Shown in pieces: positions 43,257 through 54,789 of a DNA stretch of 64,000 nucleotides (within the stretch, counting starts at the first letter, position 1; each line of letters begins with the position of its first letter). Source of the DNA: Nomia melanderi (lineage: Eukaryota > Arthropoda > Insecta > Hymenoptera > Halictidae); NCBI RefSeq assembly GCF_051020985.1, contig NC_135012.1, positions 7,876,451 through 7,940,450 on the forward strand, given 5' to 3'. The position numbers and the translations under genes are program-made. A model generated the notes under the pieces. It saw nothing but the letters and a program-made list of their open reading frames with translations. It ran no database searches and was not told where the DNA came from.

Positions 43257-46200
43257 GTGAGTCCTTTTCTTCCGACATTGACATAACTTAAACACCCAAC
43301 GAAAACGCTAGATTTACGAAACGAGTATCGAATTTTATGAACATTATTTGATCAATTTTTTAGTCGATTTTGATTGATGCAGTTAGGGACATATGTACAA
43401 CTGTCTACTTTCAAACCTTCAATTTCTAAGATCTTATGGAACGAATATCAATTATTTTAAGATCGATGGAACAAACTGTACAGTGAACGTAAATCTAGCG
43501 TTAACAATAACTGTACTGCGAACTGGTCAAATGACCGGTTTTAAAATTTCATTGAAAATTCTGCTTTCAGTTCTACAACTTCGTATCGATTCCTATATTG
43601 CCGGATTAATTAGATTTACAATTTTTGTCCTTCCTCTTGTTCCTGTTTCTGTTAAGAACAATTTATCGTGTAATTCATTTACTTTTATTTGTCACTTACT
43701 CGACTGGTTACGGTAGAAATAGGTATATACAAAGTGCCGGTATGGTTAGTGTTAATACGTTCAGTGTCGTGTGTACTACGCAGGCACACGTGGGTTGCTG
43801 CAAAAGTTTCGGGAAAGAATGGGAAAAGTCAGTAATAAGTTTGAACTAATGGTTTTATTCTTCTCGAAATTGTAACACATTTTCCACTGTGTTGTACCAG
43901 CACTTTCTGAACTTAAACGTGTGAAGCTTTACGAAAATAACAGACAACTGAATGACAGATTCACGAAACCTTTGCAGTAACCTGCGTACCAACTTTTGTA
44001 AGGAGATATTTTCACGAGTGGCCACAAGACAGCGGTGCATGTTACGAAATAAAATGTATAAAAATTACCGAATACCTGAATACAACTTAATAGCTTATTT
44101 AAAATGTCGATGCACTTTGTAAGAAAAATATAATTGAAATTTACGGTGGGATGGAATGTGTTACGATACACTATCTTCGTCGATGGATATTTTGGGATCG
44201 ATTTTTCGATCGAAAGTGGACATTTCTTTTATCTATATGAAACGAATTAGAATTGATACTAGGGTTTCGTGGAATACATTTTAAGAGGTTGACCGTCTAA
44301 TCAGCACTCGTTGAATTATTTATAAAAATGACGTAGTTTTCTTAACGAAACAGAGACTAAGTTAAGAATAATAGATAATTTACTAATATATCCAACAAAT
44401 TTTGGTTCGTTCGACCTGTCGCCGAAAAAAATCATTTTGAAATCTATACTAATTATACTTAAGTATTGTCTTAGTTACTTACTTAAAACAAAATTTGTTT
44501 ATTATGAAATCCTAAAATGCTCACTTCAAACTTTTGAACAAAGCTGTAAGTGTATCGGTAATTTCAAAGTCATTTCATAATCATAAGTGTTTTTAAATCG
44601 TATTAACCCGATTCTGCTACTATTTTCATAATTATGTGTGCCATTAATTTTAAAAGCGAATTAAGTTATATATATTTAATTTCGAGATATTTAAGGATTC
44701 GTGTTTAAACAGATCAAAACATACTTTTATGCTATATAACAAAATATTCCAAAAAGTATTTAGTCGTGATAAATGAGAATTTATTATGACTGCAAAATAT
44801 GCGTAACTTATAATGAAATATGATTTTTGATGCTTAAAATGACTTAAACCATTTTCAAAATTAAACGCACATATATCTTATTACTTTCCAGCGACATCGT
44901 ATACACATTGGTCCACGAAAGTATTTAAAATATGCAAGAAATCGACCTCAAAAAATCATTCTACCTCATGAATATTGTTCGATTTCAATGAAATTTATAG
45001 ACATCTATCATCCCCAAAGATTCTGCGTCCATCATTATTGTACGTCATATTTTAAATATTTTCTTGGACCAGTATATTCGTTACTCGGTGTTAGTGAAAG
45101 AAAATCTTCATGAACCTATCCAATAAAAGTGTGACTGTAGAAGCACGGGTGAACTATTTTCATTCAACTTTTCCTTGCGTTTCTTAATCGATTAGGTACT
45201 TTTAACCCGTTCCGCTTAACTGAACTCACGATACGTCTTCCTTTCGAGCTGATGGTTACTTCTCGATGAAAATTACTCTTCGTCGTATCTTCGAACGGAG
45301 TACAGTGGATTACAGTGAAAGTACTTACTTGGTCAAAATTGTACAATTTTTTTCGCGTCGGTTTCGCAACGTGTGATCGAGTGTGCAATATCTTTTATTG
45401 GCTCCTCCGATCTCCCGAGACTTCATTTTTTCATACTTTTACTGCGGCGTCGATGACCGGTTTTCAACGGCTCCGGACCTTTTCGAATGTTCCAGATATG
45501 TCTACATTTCACTTCGATATTTGGCGTAGAAGGCTAAAATTTATATTCTATAACCCCAGAATGATTTTTATTTGATTTTTGTGTTGTTTGCACACCATAT
45601 TTCACACGATTTACATAATGAACTGTTTGATACATTCTTTTCGTTTTAAGTGACACAGTGATTAATCTTTGAAAAATGTTATATCTACTTAACATCTTTT
45701 CGTTTTTATGTTTAATTGTATAATTTTAATATTGATGGCAGAGAATTATTGTTATAAACAGAAAATATTATTATGTTTGAAATTTTGTGGATTTCTGTGA
45801 GATATTGATCAGTTCGTTGATTACGGACTGTAAGATGCATTAAATATTATTTTTAAATAAATATACTGCTTTCGACAAACAGAGAAACCACTGAAGTAAC
45901 TCAAATATCTTTATCTTAATAGAAACTCTAAGTTTCCTATCAAACAACTTGTTAACACGCTGTGTCTGGTTAAGGAATCAAAAGAAATCGGTTAAAAGTA
46001 TTCTAATTTATGATAATGTGTGATAATGTTCTCTGTGTATCTTGATTTTACGCTCTAAATCTCCTGAGATTTAACAACGGGATTGATCCAAAGAAATTTA
46101 ATTCAAAGAACCGTATCGACCGGAATGCGTCTTTAAATGTTACTCAAGTTCCATTTCACCGCACTCTTTAGCGCCTTAGATCATTCTAGAAAAAATTCTA

Positions 46201-49200
46201 GGTGTTACTTTTTTACGCTCACTAAATGCAACTTTTAGCAGAAAGTGTACATTTATCTGATATTACCCTTCAGCTGTTTAATATTTAATTTACTTTTTTA
46301 CCTTTTAGAATAAATTTATTGCACAGAACACGCCATTAGGTTATGTTATGTTACATAAAACATTATTATTTCGTAATCAATTATATTTTCTAATTCTTTA
46401 CATATATTTGGGATAATGCTTGTAATTTGTTTTTCATAATAATTCAAACAGTTTGCTTAAAATTGAATATTCTAATATCCTAGAATTATTCTAAGCTTAA
46501 TTTCATAAGTTTAAAGAATGAACTGAATACTTAAAAAGTGAAACTGATTTCTGCTATTATCCCGGATTCTTAAGATTGTGAAATGGTACAAGATCGTTTC
46601 TTAATGTATGTACTTTCGTTACGTTTTTCTAATAACGTTACGAGTTATTAATTCTTTAACTATATGGTATGATGTTTTGTTTAAACATGATACAAATGAA
46701 TACAACATTTGGTTGCCATGTTATGGAACTATAAAATGAACATGAGCATTAATATTAATTGTTTATACAGAATGGTATTCGAGTCGATTAAGCTGTAACG
46801 TATAATTATCATAAAACTAAATTATAATTGTCCTTAAACATCTAGACTGATACGAAAACTTAGAAATCATAGAATAAATTGAATCAAACTATCAGAAATA
46901 TTATTCCTTAATTATTTAAACAGAAAAACTGTTAAATAAATTGATCTTTTCTCAAAATTAACCGACATTAGGATTTTATTTAAAGACGATCCTCAGGAGC
47001 CAAATTCTTCCTTGCTCTAAACTGAAAAATTTAAAAAGAGAAAATATTTAGACAAGAAATTACCATTGTAGACATTTTTCCTACAAATTAGATGTCGCCA
47101 CATCACGGGGTTATTGGCTCCTCAAAATACTTTTATTACACAGAACCTTTATTTTATTATTTATATTATTAACTGATAAAAGAAATTTATGATCATTGCA
47201 CACACAGTGTATAATTGATCTTTTTGTTCAGTTATTGCCTTGCATACTCGATTTGTATTTGTTTTCGAATGGGTTAAATTTTTCGAAAACCGAGGGTGTT
47301 AAAGGAAAATGTTTTCGTTTCGTATTCAACGCGACGAAAGCTACAAGAACCGCCAACCGGTTATTGGAATACGAAATATATGTTGTTCAGCGTAATTTGG
47401 TCTTTCGAAAGTACCGAAATAGTTTTCCAGAAGAAAGTTAATCGCGTATTCCGTGTACAGACGGGCGCGTCCTCACGTATTTGGGCATCGTGTAGATACA
47501 GTGAGGGCCGCTTAATGCTGCTCCATTTAACGTCGTTTTGGTATAACACGGTCTTTTCCAATTCTACATATTCCATTGATTCTCAATGATTCACTTTAGC
47601 ACGGTTTTTCAAACCATTATACTCGCTACTACATGTTACAAAATACAACAAACAATCTGGTATATTTTTTCATTCACTATTCTGTTCACCTATCCCCATT
47701 ATTTACGTGTTAATACTTAACTGGCCGGTCAGACATAAAATAGTCGTTTAAAAAATTTATGTAAACGGCTAGACGGGTATTAATACCCGTTCAGACTTTG
47801 TGAATTGAAGACATTTCTAAGTTATTAATTGTAACAATTACTAATTTCTTTATAAATTACAATAGTAGCTATCGTAAAACGATAATAATCATATTAAATA
47901 TCATTAACAGATATTGATAAATATTATCAATATGAATATTAACACTAATTTAACATAATATTAATTCAGACTTGGAGCTGCTTGGTCAACAGTACTATCT
48001 CTACGTTTACTCCAAAGGTTAACCACTGATAATAGAAAAATAATATTCAATTTATACTGAAAACAAATAAATAACACTTAGATTTCTCAAATTCAAACAG
48101 CTTAAATTTAAAAGAATTGAGTAATATTTATCCTTGTTACATTCTGTTTAAAATTTACGTCGCGAGTCTGACACGATATTGTAGGTTAAGGGGTTAACGC
48201 TGTTTCATTTGGTAGAGTGGACCGATCATCTTCTATTTGACATCAGAGAATTAAAAGTACTTGAACGTTAACGACGAGAAACGAAAAAGAATTCTTTTAA
48301 TCTTCCTTTAGCAAATAAGAAAGAGAAAATGAGAAATATAATCTGCGATACAACAACTGTGGACTGGATTCTTGTTTCAATCCGATTCATCGTGCGATCC
48401 GATACGCCTCGCGCTACCCTACTTGTTTTTTTTGTTCTTACTGTATTTAACTACCATGTAAATACATTTGCACCAGAAGTGCAACGAGGGTGGTGCTGCA
48501 AAGCCGTTTCGCAACCGATTTTGTACCATGTTAAATTGTAACGCTTACGTAACTGGTATTTTCCTAATACGCAGCGGGATTGAACGGAACGACTAGCAGC
48601 CGCTACCGATCTTGATGGCTCTTTAACTAGTCGGCGCATCTTTGAGAAAATTTCACTGTTCCCTGTGGTCGGTGTTTAACGACCGTTTCATTATCCTCCC
48701 CGACGCGCCGATTACACCTGTTATTGCTTCCTGTTAAAAAAAGAACACTTCGAAGCGATCACCACGTCAGCCGTTACACTTTGCTTCCACATCCTACTTG
48801 CACTTACTTACGCTATCGTTTAGCTTGATGTGTTCATCAAGCTAAATCATGACTCCGCGTTTCGGGTAAATTAGAAACTCGATGTGACGAAACGAAATCT
48901 GAACAATGAAGAGTGTTCTTGGAACTGGTTGCCTATCAACCCTGGATTCGTGATAACTGAATTGAAAACCTTCTCTTTTTGATTAATTGTAATTTATTGA
49001 ACCTGGTAACTGTGGAATTTAGTTTCTAAAGTCTTTCGTTCTGCACGCAAGAAAATCAAACAATGAAATGTATACTGGTGAAACAGAGCTGAAATGCGCC
49101 CATAATATATTCTAAAAACAAAGAAGAATGACACGTTTATCTGAGAAAATAAATGATTCATCGTTGAAAGAATTAGTATCATTTTGACTTTTAAGATGAC

Positions 49201-52200
49201 GTGTATGCTGGTCGAACGCAGTTAATTGGTTAATTTTTGAATTAAGAAATGAAAACTTTGTTTTATATTTATAATTCTGTACTTATATTCAATAATTTTA
49301 TTTTTATAGTTCCGGGGTAATGAAATTAATTCATCGGTATAGAAAACATAAGGAAGACATTAGGTTTGATTAAAATTTCATTTGAGGGAAATTCATTTCA
49401 TCATACTAATCTATATACTGAAATGTTGTCTCTAAAAAAACATTCGTTCGAAACTTCCTTGGTTTCACGGATTATAACAATTAAATAATGCTTACATTTT
49501 TGTGGAGAAACGTGTTATCGTTTGAGTAGTATTATTATTTAAATAAACAGTGCATTGAAATATGAAAGGAAGAAGGAATGTAAAGCGTAACAAGCATACC
49601 AAAAGTCGTTCATTAAAATTTATGCTTTAACATGTAATTTACATGCTAGCTACATTAATGATGGCCTTTGTGAATTGAAATAGAAAAATGTTCACTAAAA
49701 AATTGAATTGCGTAGCAGTCGTTAATTAAATAATTTACTCACCAAATTTCTGAATTAACTAACCAAAAATAATGCAGAAAATTCAACAACATAGACGGAA
49801 AAAATAGAGCGGGGAGGCTCGCAAGGAGAAAGTCAGAAACTGAAAGTAAAAGTAAAAGATGGTAACTATTTTTCCAGATCTATCCGCTGGAAATAATTAC
49901 CTTAATTATACTTTGTATACAATGATTTCATTTTCCTTTCTGTTTCTCTTGAAAAAGAGAATTCTCTTTCATCGAGACATTTCAATTGTATTCGATTGAA
50001 TTTAATGATTATTGTCAAACAAACTATTATCTTCATAGAAAAATATGTATTAACCAACATAATAATTTCAGTAATAAACAACAAGAAATAATTTACAAAT
50101 ATTCAACGTTCGTGAAATCTTAAGCGAAAATTTGTTTCAAATAATAGTACCAGAAAAGAATCAAGGATCATACAATTTGTTCAAAAGAGTGTTTTTCAAA
50201 TTCTATAATCGTAAATATAAAAATAACTCGTTCTAGGTTTCGAATTAATTAACAATCGATACATCACATAAATATGTGTTATATTCCAGAAGTATCGAAT
50301 CATTTAAATCTTCATATTAATTCAAAACCAATTAATCCTACATAATTTAATATTATTGTTTAATTTACATCTCCTAAATGTATTTCTTCAGGACATAAAT
50401 AAAGTACATTACCGCCACGAATACAGGAAGACCAAATCAAAATTTATTTCGCCCGCGTCTTTCACGGAACATTAAGTTTCTATCAAGGCGAAAGGTGCTA
50501 GCTCATCTCGGTAACTGTCGAAGCAACAGCTCCGCATAATTAATTTTGATGATCAATTATAGTTTCAACAATTAAATTCGTATAAATAAAATGACGATCC
50601 ATTATACGTAGACATATAGTTCTAAAGTTCAGGCTTAATTATTATAGTTTAAGGATCTATAAAATAATTTTTGCTTAACAGTTTTCCTATTTTGGATACT
50701 CTATTTTAATGTGGTCCTTATGAGTGTATAAATTGTAAACTTTTAACATCGAAACACCAGTGATAATGTTTTATAAACCAATACGTTGCTCATATTTTTT
50801 GCTTCATTTTACATGTGAAAGTAATCGCAAAGGAATCGAATAAATCCGAGTCAATGATTACGTGTTACCGATTTCTTACGTTGAGGAACATATCGCATCA
50901 CGAGGCGTTCACTTTCTCAATTTTTTACTGTCCGAATTACTTTCTGGTGGCTGTAAGTTTCGAGAGTTCAACCTATATCGCGAACGACCAGGCTTTCTTG
51001 CTAATTTTGTATAAAATCATTTCATTCTTAGTTTATTGATCATTTATTAATTGATTAAATGATTGAATTTTTAAAATGACCACTCACAGATTAAATAAAA
51101 TATTTAAATGTTTTTGTACACAATGTAGAAAGTTAACTGAAAACTATTTACGAAACACCTCGAATAAGAACATACAAAAGCTAACAAAAATTGAAAACAT
51201 ATCTCGATCGTATATCAACATATAGATATTATCATATAATAGATCTAAATTATTCTAGTATTTCTAACTATTCGACGGTTTTTAAATATTCAAAGAAGTA
51301 TCACCTACGACTCGTTCTAAAATCTAAAAAACATTTTTCAAATTATGCGACTGAGTCCCTTCTAAACAGTCACAAAACTCAATATGTCGGTTCTGAATGT
51401 TGCACGACTCAAAAATTCACCATCTTTATCTTTCATTCTCCCGAAATATGGAAAGTACATTAAATATTAAACATTAAACATGAAATATTAATTAAACATC
51501 AAACATTAAATATTAATCATTCATCCAATCTGAATTGGTTAACTATTGCTACATTTATGTTAAGTCAAAGCCCCTATAGCTCAAAGTTCTTTAGCCTTCC
51601 CTTAAAATCCGACTTATCAATGAATCATTTTATGCATTAATTTTCAGACCACGCTACTATTAGTAGCTACTACAACAGTCTACTCGAAACCAGCTCCGGA
51701 ACCACCCGTGAGTTCGTACTTCCCTCCACCAAGCGGGGCTGGTTTGCCGAGCGGATCCGGTAGTTACGGGCCACCTTCGCTTCCACCCAGTTATGGGCCA
51801 CCTCAACAGCAACCAGTCGTTCACAAGCACGTTTACGTCCACGTACCACCGCCGGAAGCTCCAGAATATAAACCACCAAAATACATACCACCCGTGTCGC
51901 CACCACAGAAACATTACAAGATCGTATTCATAAAGGCACCAACACCACCGACGCCAACTGCCCCAGCTTTGCCGCCATTGCCGCCTCAAGACGAAGAGAA
52001 GACCTTGATCTACGTGCTGGTTAAGAAACCGGAAGAGGCGCCGGAAGTGGTGTTGCCGACGCAAGCACCAACGCAACCTAGCAAGCCCGAAGTCTATTTC
52101 ATCAGATACAAAACTCAGGTAAGAGATTGTATTATGCAATTAGTACTTTTTGACGATGAACGATGATATTTGGTAGAGAGATCAATAATTATCATCTCCT

Positions 52201-52652
52201 TCTGAAACTTCACTTGGTTTGACAGATTTGTTTAAATTATTGACTGTAGCATATTCTTTTTGTATTTATTACATATTGTTTTGTAATGATTGAAACTTCT
52301 TTGTGTTACAATGTTTTCTCGATACTAAGGAAATGAGGAATCTCAGTATTTATTACTTTATTACTGTTTATTATTATTTATTAGTATTAATTACTATTTA
52401 TTACTATTTATTACTATTTATTACCATTTGTTACCATTTTTTACCATTTATTACTATTTTTTATTATTTATTACGATTTATTACTATTTATTATTATATA
52501 TTACCATTTGTTACCATTTTTTACTATTTATAACTATTTATTACTTCTCTTTACAGAAAGAACAACAGAGTGCTGAATATGGGCCACCCCAACAATCACC
52601 ACCCTCTGACAACTACGGCGCACCACCATCGAGCTCTGGCGGTCCCTATTGA
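43242..52652 (+). CDS. Tweedle-family (DUF243) cuticular protein, 3 exons, 193 residues
   Basis: Secreted structural protein of the exoskeleton, thought to bind chitin or other cuticle proteins. Exons 43242-43256, 51648-52118 and 52557-52652 join in phase 0. Joining exons 1 and 2 gives the hydrophobic signal peptide MLLYLTTLLLVATTTVYS, with likely cleavage before KPAPEPP. A Pro/Ser/Gly/Tyr-rich stretch (SYGPP repeats) follows, then the Tweedle block at about residues 64-162: HKHVYVHVPPPEAPEYKPPK, KHYKIVFIKAPTPP (93-106), TLIYVLVKKPEE (124-135) and KPEVYFIRYK (151-160). The alternating K-x-Y/V-x-hydrophobic strands are the family signature. The C-terminal exon adds YGPPQQSPP..YGAPP. A tiny signal-peptide exon before a long intron is typical of insect cuticle genes. 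The subfamily letter cannot be assigned from sequence alone. The minus-strand frame over exon 2 is a shadow. Confidence 0.93.
43520..43760. repeat. Dispersed repeat, copy 3
   Basis: GACCGGTTTTAAAATTTCAT, TATCGATTCCTATATTGCCG, TTTTTGTCCTTCCTCTTGTT, TTTACTTTTATTTGTCACTT and ATACAAAGTGCCGGTATGG follow the same order as in copies at 14465 and 15470. It ends just before the mariner-like element. Confidence 0.65.
43791..43990. mobile_element. Mariner-like ~200-bp MITE, copy 1
   Basis: Left end GGGTTGCTGCAAAAGTTTCG and right end CACGAAACCTTTGCAGTAAC are inverted copies over about 24 bp. The GGTTGxTGCAAAAGTTTCGG pattern resembles mariner-type termini. The interior TAAGTTTGAACTAATGGTTT and GTGAAGCTTTACGAAAA are shared with 61155-61357. 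No transposase. Confidence 0.75.
47985..48193. mobile_element. TTAA-flanked element, CCCCTTGACC family, longest copy
   Basis: Ends CTGACACGATATTGTAGGTTA AGGGG before TTAA (48194-48197). Shares CTCCAAAGGTTAACCACTGA..TAATA and CTTAGATTTCTCAAATTCAA with the 4.7-kb copy and AATTGAGTAATATTTATCC with the 32.5-kb copy. The left end is uncertain. Confidence 0.55.
51648..52118 (+). CDS. Tweedle exon 2 (residues 6-162, DUF243 block)
   Basis: Acceptor TTTTCAG at 51641-51647, donor GTAAGA at 52119. Carries the rest of the signal peptide, the Pro-rich linker and the whole Tweedle block, ending FIRYKTQ. Clearly less AT-rich than its flanks. Confidence 0.93.
52345..52550. repeat. 10-bp tandem repeat TTACTATTTA filling Tweedle intron 2
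   Basis: About twenty copies of TTACTATTTA with variants (TTACCATTTG, TTATTATTTA) occupy half of the 438-bp intron, ending just before the acceptor of exon 3. The long Tyr/Leu/Ile frames across it are translations of the repeat. Confidence 0.9.
52557..52652 (+). CDS. Tweedle exon 3 (C-terminal tail and stop)
   Basis: Acceptor CTTTACAG, then KEQQSAEYGPPQQSPPSDNY and GAPPSSSGGPY before TGA at 52650-52652. Low-complexity Y/G/P tail as in many cuticle proteins. Confidence 0.92.
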   Translation, partial: KEQQSAEYGPPQQSPPSDNYGAPPSSSGGPY

Positions 52653-53167
52653 AGAGCTTTACCTCGTCGAAACATGTTTCCTTCAAACGAAATACTCAGA
52701 ACATATGAATCTCAAATTACGGAGACTTCTTTCTAAGTAGGATGGCTCAACGATTACGATATTTCATAAACGTTGAGTTACGCACCTGGTAATGTAAAGT
52801 ATTACCGCTCTTATACAATCTTTATAGGTTCCGTAAATAGATTTAGATACCGATACAGTTTAGTCTTGTACATTCCTAGCTACTTATTCGCAATACTTTA
52901 GAGTAACCAATTTGGGAAATATCTTGCAAAACGGACAGGTACAAAAACAATCGGAATATCAGTACCATTTATCGTAATATACACATTTTATTTTCGTTTC
53001 TTTATTCAATTGGTGTAAATGAAAAAGAAAGGAATTCGATTGCATCTTCGTATTCTGCGTTTCGAAAAATGAACGTACGTCAAGAGTTACCAATAAGCTT
53101 TGAAGGTGATGTTCACCTTTCTAATCGATGCAAGTGCAAATGATTGTAACCTATGTATGTATATTTT

Positions 53168-53173
53168 AATAAA
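53168..53173 (+). promoter_or_regulatory. Poly(A) signal of the Tweedle gene
   Basis: AATAAA about 515 bp after the Tweedle stop, followed by the GT/T-rich TTTGTACTTTTGTAG. Confidence 0.65.
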
Positions 53174-53269
53174 TATATTTGTACTTTTGTAGAAACCTTT
53201 TGGTATCTTTCCTTCGGCCTCGTTCAAATTGGAATTTAAACTTACAGTATAACTGAATTACATTGTACA

Positions 53270-53328
53270 TGGGTTGCTGGACAAGTTACGAGGAAGTATG
53301 GGAAAAGTTACGAATAAGTTTGAATTAA
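53270..53328. mobile_element. Mariner-like MITE, left-end fragment (copy 2)
   Basis: GGGTTGCTGGACAAGTTACG..GGGAAAAGTTACGAATAAG then TTTGAATTAATA matches the first 60 bp of the element at 43791; the rest is missing. Confidence 0.6.
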
Positions 53329-54065
53329 TACTCACGTAGCTTGCAATGTCTGAACAAAAGTGGTAAGTGATAAGTCTACTATCTTGGTTAATTAAGCATC
53401 AAATACTAATTATTCATTAGCCACAAACATTTATTTACAAGTTAAACATTACATCAAATATAAATATATACCATCACAGATGCAAATACTCCTTTAAGCA
53501 ATTTCATTGTATGTTACATAAATTGACAAAAATATATATTAAAAGCCTGCATTAAAGGAGTCCTTGAATATTTGAATATATGTTGTATAAATAGATCGAT
53601 ATCTTTATAATAAATTCTAACAGAACGTGGACCAAAATAGAATCAGCTGGTGCTTAGATAATTACGACTGAATATTGCAGTCTAAAGATTAAACGTAAAT
53701 ACGAAAACTAGTAATACCGTAAGCCCAGAACTGTATACAAAAAATAAAGATACTGCAAAAACATATTCAAATATCTCCAACTTCCAATGCAGTACACATG
53801 CAAAATTATTTTTCGGAATTAATAAATTATTAGATTAACGTACACAATCATTTTTATGAAATCTAATAATACAAATTTAACCGGCGATCGCCAAAGTATA
53901 AACCAGTCCAGGAATAAGATTGCTTTGTCAAAGGCAAATACGTGTTTTTCTAGAAAAAAATAACATTTATTTACAGACTATGTTCGGTGTATTATTATTT
54001 TGTTATCGTATTCACTCATAAAGGGAAGAAGCTCAAATTATTCTTATAAGTCTGATAACTCGTTG

Positions 54066-54071
54066 TTTATT
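54066..54071 (-). promoter_or_regulatory. Candidate poly(A) signal of the acyltransferase gene
   Basis: AATAAA on the minus strand about 446 bp after the stop codon; the first canonical signal I found downstream of the gene. Confidence 0.45.
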
Positions 54072-54516
54072 CCATGACTCTTATTCACGCCGAGAACACA
54101 GGTCAGTATCGATACGACTTCGACGGCTGACGGTTAACAGTATTGAATAAACTATTTTTTGGTACCATGTACAGGATGTCCCGTACTTTTCAAACAATGT
54201 AGTTAAGCTACTTAATTCTATAGAAATTTGTAGTATAATTTTACTTAACATAGATATGACCCGCGAAAAATTAACCCATCCCAAACGAAACTTTACGTAA
54301 AGTTTTATCAAAATTAACTTAACATCTTTTTGTATATATCATTCTCAAAATATCTAAGGACGTATTTACCTTGCGCAAAAAACACAATGTATAAAAACTC
54401 TTTGTACATACAAAAATTTTGTCTATATCTTCGTAAGAAGATTACTTTAAGCACCAAAGATATCTATCACGTATTGTTTCCTTAAATGTTTCTTTATGTT
54501 ACAACGATTCGTTTCA

Positions 54517-54789
54517 TTAATCAACCTTCTTTGGTCGCCTCTTAAGGAAGAATTTTTTAAGTAGTATAGAAACTATTGGGTAACTCATATACATTATGTG
54601 ACCGCAGTAATAAACGGAAGAGTAAACCGCATTGTAACGAGTGTGCGATAAAAGAATGAAACAAGTCATACTGTATCCCATAAAAATAACCGTGTAGACG
54701 GCCGTAACTATGGCGAACAAAATTCGAAGTTCAGGGTGAGCTTTCATGAAACTCTGTAGTTTTTCTTGCTTGTTTAATATGTCAGTCAC
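54517..54789 (-). CDS. nes: Acyltransferase last exon, KKxx C-terminus
   Basis: VTDILNKQEKLQSFMKAHPE, then VIFMGYSMTCFILL and a final hydrophobic segment; ends KRRPKKVD followed by TAA at 54517-54519. Lys at positions -3 and -4 form an ER-retrieval signal. Confidence 0.94.
   Translation of the reverse strand: MTDILNKQEKLQSFMKAHPELRILFAIVTAVYTVIFMGYSMTCFILLSHTRYNAVYSSVYYCGHIMYMSYPIVSILLKKFFLKRRPKKVD

Larger units (their letters stand above)
43257..51647 (+). other. Tweedle intron 1 (8.4 kb)
   Basis: No nested gene is supported. Contains a dispersed repeat (43520-43760), a mariner-like MITE (43791-43990), a TTAA-flanked element (47985-48193) and moderately GC-richer stretches near 45.2-45.5, 47.3-47.6 and 48.3-48.9 kb that could hold regulatory sequence. 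All ORFs inside are under 100 codons and unrecognised. Confidence 0.65.
52653..54516. other. Convergent 3' ends: Tweedle and acyltransferase 3' regions
   Basis: The two genes converge here. The Tweedle 3' UTR probably ends near 53190 and the acyltransferase 3' UTR near 54050. Between them are a partial mariner-like element (53270-53328) and AT-rich sequence. Confidence 0.6.

Noticed and set aside
43855..44171. Minus-strand frames of 61 and 80 codons
   Set aside because: They lie largely within the mariner-like MITE and do not resemble a transposase.
51660..52139. 159-codon Trp/Arg-rich frame on the minus strand
   Set aside because: Exact antisense shadow of the Tweedle exon; proline codons read backwards give Trp and Gly.
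52303..52652. Plus-strand frames rich in Tyr, Leu, Ile and Thr
   Set aside because: Translations of the TTACTATTTA tandem repeat in Tweedle intron 2; only the last part coincides with true exon 3.
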